From the NCBI RefSeq assembly GCF_000815465.1, contig NZ_JSWE01000058.1:124001-188000 (forward strand): a stretch of DNA of 64,000 nucleotides. The letters run 5' to 3'. Positions 1 through 8,985 of the stretch are shown one piece after another. Made by a program: the position numbers and the translations under genes. The notes below the pieces were generated by a model that saw only the letters and a program-made list of their open reading frames with translations, had not been told where the DNA came from and ran no database searches. Source of the DNA: Candidatus Jidaibacter acanthamoeba. GTDB taxonomy: Bacteria > Pseudomonadota > Alphaproteobacteria > Rickettsiales > Midichloriaceae. How positions within the stretch are numbered: the first letter of the stretch is position 1; every line of letters begins with the position of its first letter.

Positions 1-129
1 AGTTATGTAGCTTTATCTAAACCGGTGATGAGTCGAGATTTTAATAATTACAAAAATATTAGACTATTAGCCTGTGTATTTACTTGCAAAAATATTAAAA
101 AGTTTATAAAATTTAATATTAGGAGCTAA
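1..129 (+). CDS. possible 3' end of an upstream gene (partial)
   Basis: Frame 1 is open from the first base of the window to a TAA at 127-129, giving 42 residues. It is Lys/Asn/Ile-rich and matches nothing I recognise. It may be the tail of a gene that starts before the window, or chance openness in AT-rich DNA. The stop lies 28 bases before the next gene's start. Confidence 0.25.
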   Translation, partial: SYVALSKPVMSRDFNNYKNIRLLACVFTCKNIKKFIKFNIRS

Positions 130-157
130 ATTAGCAGAAAAGCGGAGCAAAAAAACA

Positions 158-871
158 ATGTCGAAGGTATTAAAGCCCTCTATACTGGTAGTAGAAGACG
201 AAGAGTCAATTGCTACTGTAATTAAATATAATTTACAAAAAGAAGGTTATCAAGTCCAAATTACTTCAGATGGCGAAGAAGCAATATACTTAGCTAAAAA
301 TAGTAAGCCGGATATCATTCTTCTTGATTGGTTACTACCGTCAATTCAAGGTATTGAGGTTTGTAGAGTTTTAAGAGAAACTCCTGAAACTTCTAATATT
401 CCGATTATCATGATCTCGGCTAAAGGCGAAGAATTTGATAGAATAAGCGGACTTGAACGCGGTGCTGATGATTACATAGTTAAACCTTTCTCTCCGGCGG
501 AGTTAATTGCAAGGATTAAAGCAATATTCAGAAGATTGCGTCCTGCATTTTCAAATAAAACTCTGGATTTTGAAGATATTACTATGGATCTCATGACTCA
601 TTCCGTGAGCAGAAACGGGGTGGAAGTGAAGCTTGCGCCTATTGAATTTCAAATATTGCAAATTCTAATGGAGCACCCGAACAGAGTGCTTTCAAGAGAA
701 GCTTTAATAGATAAGATTTGGGGTGTTGATATTTACGTCGGATCAAGAACGGTAGATGTGCATGTAACCAGACTTAGAAAAGCTTTAATAAAAGCTAGCC
801 CTAATGGTGAAGATTTAATTAAAACTATTAGACTTGCGGGATATTGTTTAAAAACATCGGTAAGAAGATAA
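158..871 (+). CDS. phoB: PhoB-type response regulator (OmpR/PhoB family)
   Basis: This is a 237-residue two-domain response regulator. The receiver domain (about 8-125) shows the acidic pair E13/D14, the phospho-acceptor D57 in LLDWLLP, S87 and the conserved K109 before PF. The C-terminal winged helix (about 135-235) has the VGSRTVDVHVTRLRKAL recognition-helix pattern. The wording of the receiver, including SPAELIARIKA, is closest to alphaproteobacterial PhoB, which controls phosphate-starvation genes when phosphorylated by PhoR. No phoR lies beside it; the next gene is the hybrid kinase CckA, which normally signals to CtrA rather than PhoB. A GGAG at 144-147 precedes the ATG by ten bases. 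The family is sure; the assignment to PhoB is likely but rests on sequence style. Confidence 0.85.
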   Translation: MSKVLKPSILVVEDEESIATVIKYNLQKEGYQVQITSDGEEAIYLAKNSKPDIILLDWLLPSIQGIEVCRVLRETPETSNIPIIMISAKGEEFDRISGLERGADDYIVKPFSPAELIARIKAIFRRLRPAFSNKTLDFEDITMDLMTHSVSRNGVEVKLAPIEFQILQILMEHPNRVLSREALIDKIWGVDIYVGSRTVDVHVTRLRKALIKASPNGEDLIKTIRLAGYCLKTSVRR

Positions 872-939
872 GTTTGCTTGATGCTCTTAAAATTCTGTAG
901 TATTAGAAGTTTAGGAGCAAAGATTTACTTTCTTTTATT

Positions 940-3444
940 ATGATGTCATATATACCTGCAATAGTGGTATTTCTAATTTATTTTTTTACTTTAGTAGTAA
1001 CTTTGGTTTTAGGGCTCAAGGTATCGCACTATCATACTGTTATTGAGCCATTATCATTTTTTATCTCATTATGCGCAGCCGGTGTTATTAATTTTTTTAT
1101 TTTGAAAAAGATATCACTTTCTAAAAAGCTAGCTGAGTATCAAACGCAAATATTTTCTACTGCTCTTTCCAATGAATGTGAATTTTATATAATATTAAAT
1201 GATAACAACCAGATAGTTTTTTTAGATCCTAATCTTTCTTCACAAGTTAAGTTGCTTGGGAGTAGTTTGAAACCTAGCGAATTAGATAGCATATTTGAAT
1301 TGCTGAATCTCAAAGCAGCAGCAAAAAATTCTATTATGGATGCGATTAATAAAGTTATAAAATTTTCAACTAATACGGATGTATTGGTTGCTTTTAAAGC
1401 CGTAAAAGTCAAGCTGGTAGCTGAACCATTTTCTGTATATGATCCGAATGATAAGACTGATAATATTTTTTCCAATAACAAAAGGTTTTATGTTATAAAA
1501 GGTACAAGGCTTAACGGTGATGAAGAAATAATTGAAACTGTTGATAAGCTTGGCTGTGGTTATTATGAGCTTGATGAGCTGGGGCATATTATCCAATGTA
1601 ATGATTTTTTTGCAAGAGCGCTTGGTTTTAGAAGAGAAGAGTTGCTTGATGATTTAGTTAGTTTTTCCAATTTTATTCAAGCTGACCTTAACTTAAATAA
1701 AAATGAAGGACAAAACACAAAGACCGGCCATTTAAATAACACCTGGCAAGGTTTTGTAACTCTTGCAACGAAATTTAATGAGCAGATACATGCATTGGTA
1801 GTACAAAAAGCTTTTTACTCTGAAACAAGAACCATTAAAAAAATTACGGGATATTTTATTAAGTTACCCGATAAAAGCCTAATTACAAGAGCAAGAGGTG
1901 TAGAAGAAGGTTGGATTGATCATAGTTGGCAGTGTTTCTTTAAAGACTCTCCATACCCGGTAGCGTTACTTAAAAAAGACGGAAAGATTACGAAAATGAA
2001 CCGATCTTTAGAGCTAATGGTAGGAAATCATTTTATTAATGATAATTTTATAAATTTATTTAGTCCGGAAAGCCAAAGGCAAATAAAATCCGAAATGCAA
2101 AAGATTTCTGCGGATATAATTTTACCGATCATTCCATTAAAAAATCTGAAACTTGCTAACGGAAAAATAACCGCGGTGTATATGGGGAGGATTTTGGATT
2201 TAAGCGGTAACTTATACGGATTTATGCCGAGAATTACAGATGTTACGCAGCAAAAAGAAATGGAAGAGAGCTTATCTCACGCTCTTAGAATGCAAACTAT
2301 CGGTTATTTAGCGGGATCTATCGCACATGATTTTAATAACTTGCTTACGGCAATCTTAGGTTTTTGTGATATATTATTAATCAGACATACCCCTGAGGAT
2401 CCATCTTTCGCACATATTATGCAGATTAGACAAAGTGCTAACCGAGCATCAAGCTTGGTTAACCGGTTACTTGCCTTTTCACGTAGGCAAACATTGAAAC
2501 CCGAGATATTGAATTTAAATGAATTTTTCGGAGATTTTTATTCCTTAATTCAGCGCCTCGTGGGAGCGGAAATTCAAATTAATCAGGAAATAGCCAGTGA
2601 TTTATGGTATATTAAATTTGATCCTGTGCAATTTGAGCAAGTAGTTCTAAATTTAGCAATTAACGCGCAGCAATCAATGGGAGAGAACGGAAAACTGTCG
2701 ATCCGGGCTTTTAATTTAAAGCTGAAAGAACATGATCCTTATCTCGCAAGCTGTATAGCACCAAAAGGAGAGCCTCCTGCAGCAGCAGGGGATTATATTG
2801 TTATTGAAGTGGAAGATACAGGAATAGGTATTGATGAAAGTATTGCTAACAATATTTTTGAACCGTTCTTTACTACTAAGCAAGATAAATCAGGAACCGG
2901 TTTAGGGCTTTCCACCGTCTTTGGAATTGTAACCCAATCGGGAGGAAAGATTTACTTTAAAACTAAAATTGGTGAAGGTACTACTTTTATAGTTTTAATA
3001 CCTAGACCGGTTATAACTGTTGAAGAGCAAAATGCACATAAGCAAATACAGCAAAAAACCGGAAAAGATGTATTCGGAAAGGGTTTAATAATACTGGTTG
3101 AAGATGAAGAGGCGGTAAGAGTTTTTGCTAAGCATGTATTAATAAGTAAAGGGTATGAGGTCATAGATTTTGCATTACCTCATCAGGCATTAAATGAAAT
3201 TATTGTACTTGAAAAAAATATTGATTTAATCATTACCGATGTAGTTATGCCGGGAATGAGCGGGCCTACCCTGGTTGATGAGATAAAGAAAGTTCAGCCG
3301 AAAATTAAAGTAATATTCATATCAGGCTTCGGAGAAGAAGCATTTAATGAGGCTTATGGTAATGCCAGAGACTTTAATTTTTTACCGAAACCCTTTAACT
3401 TAAAAGAATTATTACTTAAGGTAAAAGAGGTGATTGACGGTTAG
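940..3444 (+). CDS. cckA: hybrid sensor histidine kinase CckA
   Basis: This 834-residue protein is a membrane-anchored hybrid histidine kinase. Two hydrophobic segments fill residues 1-55, followed by PAS-like regions (about 195-440), a HisKA dimerisation helix with the phospho-accepting H463 in GSIAHDFNNLL, a HATPase domain with the DTGIGI and GTGLGLSTVFGI boxes (about 510-695), and a C-terminal receiver (about 712-834) with D767 in ITDVVMPGMSG. The phrase IAHDFNNLLTAILGF and this domain order are typical of CckA, the alphaproteobacterial kinase/phosphatase that drives the ChpT-CtrA relay and cell-cycle or developmental control. The start has two adjacent ATGs (940 and 943); an AGGAG at 913-917 is rather distant. 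The phoB gene lies 68 bases upstream. PopZ, a polar organiser known to recruit CckA in Caulobacter, is encoded just downstream. Confidence 0.9.
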   Translation: MMSYIPAIVVFLIYFFTLVVTLVLGLKVSHYHTVIEPLSFFISLCAAGVINFFILKKISLSKKLAEYQTQIFSTALSNECEFYIILNDNNQIVFLDPNLSSQVKLLGSSLKPSELDSIFELLNLKAAAKNSIMDAINKVIKFSTNTDVLVAFKAVKVKLVAEPFSVYDPNDKTDNIFSNNKRFYVIKGTRLNGDEEIIETVDKLGCGYYELDELGHIIQCNDFFARALGFRREELLDDLVSFSNFIQADLNLNKNEGQNTKTGHLNNTWQGFVTLATKFNEQIHALVVQKAFYSETRTIKKITGYFIKLPDKSLITRARGVEEGWIDHSWQCFFKDSPYPVALLKKDGKITKMNRSLELMVGNHFINDNFINLFSPESQRQIKSEMQKISADIILPIIPLKNLKLANGKITAVYMGRILDLSGNLYGFMPRITDVTQQKEMEESLSHALRMQTIGYLAGSIAHDFNNLLTAILGFCDILLIRHTPEDPSFAHIMQIRQSANRASSLVNRLLAFSRRQTLKPEILNLNEFFGDFYSLIQRLVGAEIQINQEIASDLWYIKFDPVQFEQVVLNLAINAQQSMGENGKLSIRAFNLKLKEHDPYLASCIAPKGEPPAAAGDYIVIEVEDTGIGIDESIANNIFEPFFTTKQDKSGTGLGLSTVFGIVTQSGGKIYFKTKIGEGTTFIVLIPRPVITVEEQNAHKQIQQKTGKDVFGKGLIILVEDEEAVRVFAKHVLISKGYEVIDFALPHQALNEIIVLEKNIDLIITDVVMPGMSGPTLVDEIKKVQPKIKVIFISGFGEEAFNEAYGNARDFNFLPKPFNLKELLLKVKEVIDG

Positions 3445-3552
3445 TACTTTAAATTAACTTAACCTAACTAGCAGCTAACTATTTAAATTATATATAGACT
3501 TAAAAGATTCAAGCTGATAAAAATTAATATAGGATAACTACTTAAGCAAGAA

Positions 3553-4200
3553 ATGGATACTTCGGATAACAGAACTCAATCAGGCGCTAATGAAGCGGCA
3601 TCAAAAATTGATGAGGCATTACAAGATATTAGAAAGGCTATGATTTCTGAAACTAATGTCAGTAGTGATATTCTTGAGCTTACGGAAGTTGTAGAAGACG
3701 GCAATTCCGGTAAAGTAACTGAAAAGGCTCCACCTTCTATAAAAAAGAACATTGCTCAACTTAATGAGGCAGTTACTAATAATTTAAATGAAAGTTCTGA
3801 AGATATACTAAAAAAAATTGATAACAGTGTGGCTGCTAAGAAGCTAAGAACCTCTCCCCCGAAATTTAATAGGGAGGACAATATGCAAACTAATCAAACT
3901 CAACCAAAGGATGTTGAAGAGCAAAATTTTAATGAAGAACAAAATATATCTCCCTCAAATAAATTATTTATAGCTGAAGAAGTAGCTAAGGAATCACAAG
4001 ACCTAATAAGATCATTTATAAAAGCTACCACTAAAAATCATGAGGAAAATATAAATTTTAGGTCAGGTACTACTTTAGAAGATTTAGTTATTGAATTACT
4101 TAAACCTGAATTAAGCGAGTGGCTAAATAGAAATTTGCCTAATATAGTTAAAAGTATTGTAGAAAAAGAAGTTAAGAAGCTCATTCCTCAGGACGAATAA
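3553..4200 (+). CDS. popZ: PopZ-like polar organising protein (DUF2497)
   Basis: This is a 215-residue acidic, largely disordered protein. Residues about 171-213 form the conserved PopZ/DUF2497 C-terminus, recognisable as LEDLVIELLKPELSEWL followed by a NLPNIVKSIVEKEV helix. Near the N-terminus (about 18-32) the stretch KIDEALQDIRKAMISE matches the short helical partner-binding region of PopZ. The middle is a Glu/Asn/Ser-rich linker. In Caulobacter PopZ forms polar condensates that anchor the centromere through ParB and recruit cell-cycle kinases including CckA. The gene is followed after only three bases by the ankyrin/proline-rich gene, so the two are probably co-transcribed. The family call is firm; polar function in this organism is inferred. 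Confidence 0.85.
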   Translation: MDTSDNRTQSGANEAASKIDEALQDIRKAMISETNVSSDILELTEVVEDGNSGKVTEKAPPSIKKNIAQLNEAVTNNLNESSEDILKKIDNSVAAKKLRTSPPKFNREDNMQTNQTQPKDVEEQNFNEEQNISPSNKLFIAEEVAKESQDLIRSFIKATTKNHEENINFRSGTTLEDLVIELLKPELSEWLNRNLPNIVKSIVEKEVKKLIPQDE

Positions 4201-4203
4201 ATT

Positions 4204-6726
4204 ATGGAGAATAAGGGTAAGAGAATTATTGCGGCATTTATCGGAGCATGCCTCATCTATACGGCAAACTTAGCAATCGCAGAAGCAGATCCTACTGCAG
4301 CAGCTGATTCGGATGATATAGAAAGTAAAGTGAGTTCTGAGCTGGAAGAATTAAATGATTCTACTCAGCCAGCTCCTTCTATTCCTCCTATACCCCAAAT
4401 TAATGTAGATAGTACAATGGTAAGCCCGTCGGGAGCAGCTTCTGCACAACCGGACAAAAAATTTAAACCAATTCTAAAATCAACCATAAGCAATTCTGAA
4501 GCCAATCCGGTTTCAGTAACTTCTTCACCGGTACCGCTAAGTATTGAGAAAAATGATGAAAATATTTCTGATAATCCTACCGTTGAACCGAATAAAGCTC
4601 CAAGCAAAACTTCTGAAGCTAATAAAGGTGAAGGTTCTAATTTACCTAATAACTTTGATGAAAAGTTTAATTACTTCTACTCACAAACTCAAAGAACTTT
4701 AAAGGAAACTAAAGAAGAAGCTGAAAAAGCTCCGTTTATTGGCGAACAGGATCCGCTGAATCAAATGGAAAACCTATATTTATACAGCCCGAATATAAAT
4801 AAAAATAAGTCCGGTTCCGCTTCCGATAAAACGTCAAAATCTGATGTTTCGCTAAAGAAGAAAAATAACTATTCTCCTTATATTTATAACAGAAAAGTAT
4901 ATGATTATAGAAACACTATTCCTTCCCCGCAAATCAGCAAAAAGCATTACGGGTCAAATAATCAGCATTTACCCAAAACTTTTTATCAAAAAGAATATTC
5001 TGAGTATTTATTTATTGCAGCAATTAATGACGATGTAAGCAGCATAAGAGCATTTTTAGAAAAAGGAGCCGATATTAACGCCCAAGATATTAAATACGGG
5101 TATACTCCGCTAATGTATAGTATTTTATATAATAAACAAAAGTCATATAATTACTTAATAACTAAAGGGGCAGATCTAAATATTAGAAGTAATGACGGTA
5201 AGACGGTTGCTCACCTTGCAGCAACCGCAAATAACATAAAAGCTTTTGAACTGCTTATAGATTATGGGGTTGATCCTAATATTCATGATAATCAGGGTAA
5301 CTCTCCATATTATTATTCAACTCAATTTACTGATGAATTTGCTTATATTGCAGTAAAGCAATATAAAAATATGAATAAAGCCTTAATAGATTTTACCAAA
5401 AACGGCTCTATTGCTGCCGTTAAGCAAACTTTAAGGCTTGGTGCAGATACGAATTATAAGGACGCCGACGGTAATACGGCATTAATCATTGCTGTACAGA
5501 AAAACAATGTAAAATTAGCCGGCTATTTGCTTTCTAAAGATTCTAATCCTCTACTGAGAAATAAAATAGGTTTATCAGCAATTGACTATGCTGCAATGAA
5601 TAACTCTAAAGAATTAAAAGACATTCTTAAAACTGTTATTATAACCAAAGAACTTGAAGGAACTGAAGAAGTAAATTTAACTAAAAATGAAGAAAGGTTT
5701 TTAAACGGTAACTCTGGTAGTGATGATAATAATGCTTATAAACATTATTCACGTTGTAATTCATCAAATAATTTAAAAGCTGAACATCAAAAGAATCAAG
5801 GAAAACCTAAGGGTTCTACCAAAAAGGAAGTTGTGGTAGTAAGCCATGGACTAAATAAAGGTACGGAAAGGCCTTTAATAGGTAATGAGCCACTTAAAAA
5901 GCCAAAAGTTATTGTTTCTCCTCCTTTAACTAAAATAGAGCCGATTAATCCTGTTATCGTGCTTCCGGGTACTAAAAATAATCAAACTGTTCCGGTTGTT
6001 AAATCGCAAGTTGATCCTAAGCAAAATGATAATATAACATTAAAGGTACCTAAAGTAGTTAGAGAACCTATAGCTCGGAAAGATTCTAAAATAGCTTCCG
6101 ATACAACTAAGGCAAATAATACCGTAATCACTGCTAAACCTGAACGAGCTACTAAGGTAGTTATTAAACCGCAAACCACTCCTAAAACTTTGATTACCAC
6201 AAATACTTCTTTACAGGTTGCCAACTCTAAACCTTTAGCATCTAGGTCTGATAAAGAGTTAAAAGAAGAAAAAAAGGTTAAAACTCTGGAAAGTAAACAA
6301 GATTCAAAAAATTTAGCAATAAGTATAAAGGATATGGTTTCTAGACCGTTAGCTACGCAGGATGAGTTAAGCACAGCTAATGAAATAAATGCCGCCTCTA
6401 AAACTCCAGTAGTTCCGGCAATACCGGTTGCACCTAAAGTCCTATCAAAGCCGACAGTTTTAACTATGCCTGTAGCCCCGATAATTCCGGCTGCGCCTGA
6501 AGTTTTATCAAAGCCAGCTGCTGCCGCTACTCCGGTAATTCCGGTAGTACCCGTTGCACCTGTAGTTCCACCTAAATCATCAGTTGCATCTACTCCGGTA
6601 ATCCCGGCAATATCCGTTGCACCTGTAGCTCCACCTAAACCAGAGCCGAAAATATCGGCGCCATCAGCAGTTGAAACCACTCCTACTGCTACTGTTAAAA
6701 AACCTACTTCATTATTGCCTTATTAA
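4204..6726 (+). CDS. secreted ankyrin-repeat protein with proline-rich C-terminus
   Basis: This 840-residue protein begins with a Sec-type signal peptide (positive MENKGKR, hydrophobic core, cleavage likely after AIA near residue 27). Residues about 30-260 are low-complexity Ser/Pro/Asn/Lys. Ankyrin repeats occupy about 265-475, shown by phrases such as FLEKGADINAQD, YGYTPLMYSI, LLIDYGVDPN and DGNTALIIAV. The remainder is Lys/Thr-rich, then dominated by Pro/Val/Ala (about 735-840), where blocks like VPVAPVVPPK recur. The gene starts three bases after popZ. Ankyrin proteins are common Rickettsiales effectors; the signal peptide suggests export to the periplasm or outer surface instead of direct T4SS delivery. 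The proline-rich tail could span the periplasm or bind host partners, but that is a guess. Confidence 0.75.
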   Translation: MENKGKRIIAAFIGACLIYTANLAIAEADPTAAADSDDIESKVSSELEELNDSTQPAPSIPPIPQINVDSTMVSPSGAASAQPDKKFKPILKSTISNSEANPVSVTSSPVPLSIEKNDENISDNPTVEPNKAPSKTSEANKGEGSNLPNNFDEKFNYFYSQTQRTLKETKEEAEKAPFIGEQDPLNQMENLYLYSPNINKNKSGSASDKTSKSDVSLKKKNNYSPYIYNRKVYDYRNTIPSPQISKKHYGSNNQHLPKTFYQKEYSEYLFIAAINDDVSSIRAFLEKGADINAQDIKYGYTPLMYSILYNKQKSYNYLITKGADLNIRSNDGKTVAHLAATANNIKAFELLIDYGVDPNIHDNQGNSPYYYSTQFTDEFAYIAVKQYKNMNKALIDFTKNGSIAAVKQTLRLGADTNYKDADGNTALIIAVQKNNVKLAGYLLSKDSNPLLRNKIGLSAIDYAAMNNSKELKDILKTVIITKELEGTEEVNLTKNEERFLNGNSGSDDNNAYKHYSRCNSSNNLKAEHQKNQGKPKGSTKKEVVVVSHGLNKGTERPLIGNEPLKKPKVIVSPPLTKIEPINPVIVLPGTKNNQTVPVVKSQVDPKQNDNITLKVPKVVREPIARKDSKIASDTTKANNTVITAKPERATKVVIKPQTTPKTLITTNTSLQVANSKPLASRSDKELKEEKKVKTLESKQDSKNLAISIKDMVSRPLATQDELSTANEINAASKTPVVPAIPVAPKVLSKPTVLTMPVAPIIPAAPEVLSKPAAAATPVIPVVPVAPVVPPKSSVASTPVIPAISVAPVAPPKPEPKISAPSAVETTPTATVKKPTSLLPY
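6408..6665 (+). repeat. imperfect Pro/Val/Ala-coding repeats
   Basis: The 3' end of the ankyrin gene holds several diverged copies of a block encoding Pro-Val-Ile/Ala-Pro phrases separated by a Lys-Pro or Lys-Ser junction, for example VPVAPVVPPKSS and IPAISVAPVAPPKPE. Copies differ at many bases, so this is an old or repeatedly edited expansion, unlike the near-identical repeats at 44070. Confidence 0.6.
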
Positions 6727-6822
6727 GTTAAAGACATTAGTTTATAAGGTGTAAAAATTATATGCATTTTATAAGATAAAAGCTAATATCGGAAAGCATA
6801 AATCAGTTAATAGCATTATATA

Positions 6823-7413
6823 ATGAATAATTTAGTTTGCCCGCACTGTAGTCATAGCACAATACATGAGCACTTTTGCTCAAATTGTAATAAAGTTATA
6901 CCGATTAAAGCTTTAAGCTACTTTGATGTTTTTCAGCTGAGCGAAAACTATAATGTTGATATGAAGCAATTAGATACAAAGCTATTTGAGCTGCAAAGGT
7001 GTTTTCATCCTGATAAATTTATTAACTTAAGCATAAGAGAACAAAGCATCTCATTAAATAATAGCGCACTTATTAACCAAGCGTATAAGGTATTGAAAAC
7101 ACCGCTTTTGAGGGCGGAATGTCTACTTAAATTAAAAGGCTTTGATATTGATAAAGAGGAAGTACCGCAACACCTTTTACTTGAATCAATGGAATGGCGA
7201 GAGAGCCTTGAAGTAAGTGAGGATGAAAGATCTATACGGCAATTATTAGAAGAGGTTTCATATAAAGAAAATAATGCTTATAAGCTTTTAACGGAATATT
7301 TTATAAAAGAGCTTTATAATCAGGCTTTATCAATATATATTGAACTCAAATTCTATACACGTTTTAAACTGGAAATTATAAATAAGCTTGATTTAATAAA
7401 TGATACTATTTGA
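6823..7413 (+). CDS. hscB: Fe-S cluster co-chaperone HscB
   Basis: HscB is a J-domain co-chaperone that delivers the IscU scaffold to HscA and stimulates its ATPase during iron-sulfur cluster transfer. This 196-residue protein has a J domain at about 32-105 with the essential H62-P63-D64 motif and a C-terminal helical IscU-binding domain (about 110-190). Before the J domain lie two CxxC pairs (C6/C9 and C19/C22), which would make a small zinc-binding knuckle like the N-terminal one in mitochondrial HSC20; E. coli HscB lacks it. The stop overlaps the start of hscA by 14 bases, so the two are translationally coupled. No iscS, iscU, iscA or fdx gene is next to the pair. Confidence 0.93.
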   Translation: MNNLVCPHCSHSTIHEHFCSNCNKVIPIKALSYFDVFQLSENYNVDMKQLDTKLFELQRCFHPDKFINLSIREQSISLNNSALINQAYKVLKTPLLRAECLLKLKGFDIDKEEVPQHLLLESMEWRESLEVSEDERSIRQLLEEVSYKENNAYKLLTEYFIKELYNQALSIYIELKFYTRFKLEIINKLDLINDTI

Positions 7414-8917
7414 TATTCAAGAGCCGGGAGAGACAGAAAGCTACCCGATCGGTAAAAGCATAGGTATTGATTTAGGTACAACTAATTCATTGGTGGCAGT
7501 TTCTTCAAACCGGCAACCTGTAATAATTGCAGATAAGATTAGCGGTAAAAAGATTTTACCTTCTATAGTCGCTTTTGAAAATAACCGCAGCTACGTGGGA
7601 AATGATGCTTTAAACCACAGCACATATATCTCTTCAATAAAAAGATTAATGGGAAGAGGAATAGAAGATATCAGAGGTTTGCATCTGCCGTATGATATTA
7701 ATCAGAGTTCTAACCAAAACTTAATTAAGCTTAATATTAATAATACTATTAAAGACCCGATAGAAATTTCCGCTGAGATTTTAAAAGAATTAAAAAAAAG
7801 GGCGGAAGAATATTTGGGAGAACATATAGAAAATACAGTAATAACTGTTCCGGCATATTTTGATGATGCTGCACGGGTGGCCACTAAGAATGCCGCACAA
7901 ATTGCCGGTCTTAAAGTTTTAAGGCTATTAAATGAGCCGACGGCTGCAGCCATTGCTTATAGTTTAGATAAAAATGAATCAGGAATTTTTGCCGTATATG
8001 ATTTTGGAGGTGGTACTTTTGATGTTTCCATACTTAGACTTGAGAAAGGAATTTTCCAGGTTTTAGCTACGGGCGGAGATGTTGAGCTCGGCGGAGATGA
8101 GCTTGATAAAGCAATTGTAACCCATTTTACCGATCAGAAGCTAAATATCAGTAGTCTTCAAATCTACCTGCGGGAAGCAAGAAAGATAAAAGAATATTTA
8201 ACTGGTAACACTAACTGGCAAGGTGAAATTTTAAATAAAAAGTATTCACTTTCTCAAATCGAGTTTAATAATTTAATTAAGCCTTATGTCAGTAAGACAA
8301 TTAAAATTTTTAAAGATGTTTTAAAGCAAGCGGAAATTGAGATTAACGATATTAGTGAAATCATTCTGGTCGGTGGGTCTACCAGGGTTCCTTATATTAA
8401 AGCGGCTTTAACTCAAGCTTTTGGTAAGCAGCCGTTAGATACAATCAACCCTGAAGAAATTGTAGCCCTGGGTGCTGCTATTCAGGCTGAAGCTTTAACT
8501 TACGGAAGTGACAATATCCTTCTTGATGTTACACCTCTTTCCCTAGGAATAGAACTTATGGGCGGTATTTCGGAAATAATTATTCCTAGGAACTCCCCGT
8601 TACCTACGCAGCAAAAAAGAATGTATACCACACATAGCGATGGCCAAACCGGGTTAAAAATACATGTGATCCAAGGGGAAAGTGAGAAGGTTTCCGAGTG
8701 CAGATCACTTGCTCATTTTGAGCTTAAAGGTCTTCCTCAATTACCGGCCGGTGAACCGAGAATAGAAATTACATTCAAAATTGATGCTGACGGAATTTTA
8801 ACGGTAACCGCTTACGAAAAGCTCACCGAAACTAAGCAGGAAATTGAAATTAAACCTGCATATGGCTTGAAGGAAGAAGAAGTACTTAGTTTGCTGCAAA
8901 AAAATAATATCATTTGA
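7400..8917 (+). CDS. hscA: Hsp70-type Fe-S chaperone HscA, lacking the C-terminal lid
   Basis: This is the specialised Hsp70 that acts with HscB on IscU. The ATPase domain runs from about 20 to 370 (phosphate loop G22-I-D-L-G-T-T-N-S30, second loop DFGGGTFDVSIL near 200, adenosine motif VGGSTRVP). The beta-sandwich substrate domain (about 374-490) starts LLDVTPLSLGIELMGG, which is diagnostic of HscA. The protein ends at residue 505, just after the beta domain, whereas HscA homologues usually continue for about another 100 residues of helical lid. I find no continuation of the lid in any frame in the 70 bases downstream, so the loss looks real instead of a single frameshift. The N-terminal LFDIQEPGE is the normal HscA start, and the gene overlaps hscB. 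Confidence 0.92.
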   Translation: MILFDIQEPGETESYPIGKSIGIDLGTTNSLVAVSSNRQPVIIADKISGKKILPSIVAFENNRSYVGNDALNHSTYISSIKRLMGRGIEDIRGLHLPYDINQSSNQNLIKLNINNTIKDPIEISAEILKELKKRAEEYLGEHIENTVITVPAYFDDAARVATKNAAQIAGLKVLRLLNEPTAAAIAYSLDKNESGIFAVYDFGGGTFDVSILRLEKGIFQVLATGGDVELGGDELDKAIVTHFTDQKLNISSLQIYLREARKIKEYLTGNTNWQGEILNKKYSLSQIEFNNLIKPYVSKTIKIFKDVLKQAEIEINDISEIILVGGSTRVPYIKAALTQAFGKQPLDTINPEEIVALGAAIQAEALTYGSDNILLDVTPLSLGIELMGGISEIIIPRNSPLPTQQKRMYTTHSDGQTGLKIHVIQGESEKVSECRSLAHFELKGLPQLPAGEPRIEITFKIDADGILTVTAYEKLTETKQEIEIKPAYGLKEEEVLSLLQKNNII

Positions 8918-8960
8918 AAAAATACTTCTTATACAAATTATATTTTATTAATAAAGCTCG

Positions 8961-8985
8961 GAGGATAAGTGCAGTCACTATCCTC
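8961..8985. terminator. hairpin between convergent genes
   Basis: GAGGATA (8961-8967) and TATCCTC (8979-8985) form a perfect 7-bp stem, extended inside by GTG/CAC around a CAGT loop with one bulged A. It sits exactly after the stop of the minus-strand gene and 43 bases after hscA. Neither side has a good T-run, so termination is plausible but not classical. Confidence 0.4.

Noticed and set aside
5982-6680. 232-codon minus-strand frame opposite the ankyrin gene
   Set aside because: Gly/Thr/Ala-rich antisense of the proline-rich repeats; no ribosome site, and the plus-strand gene explains the codon pattern.
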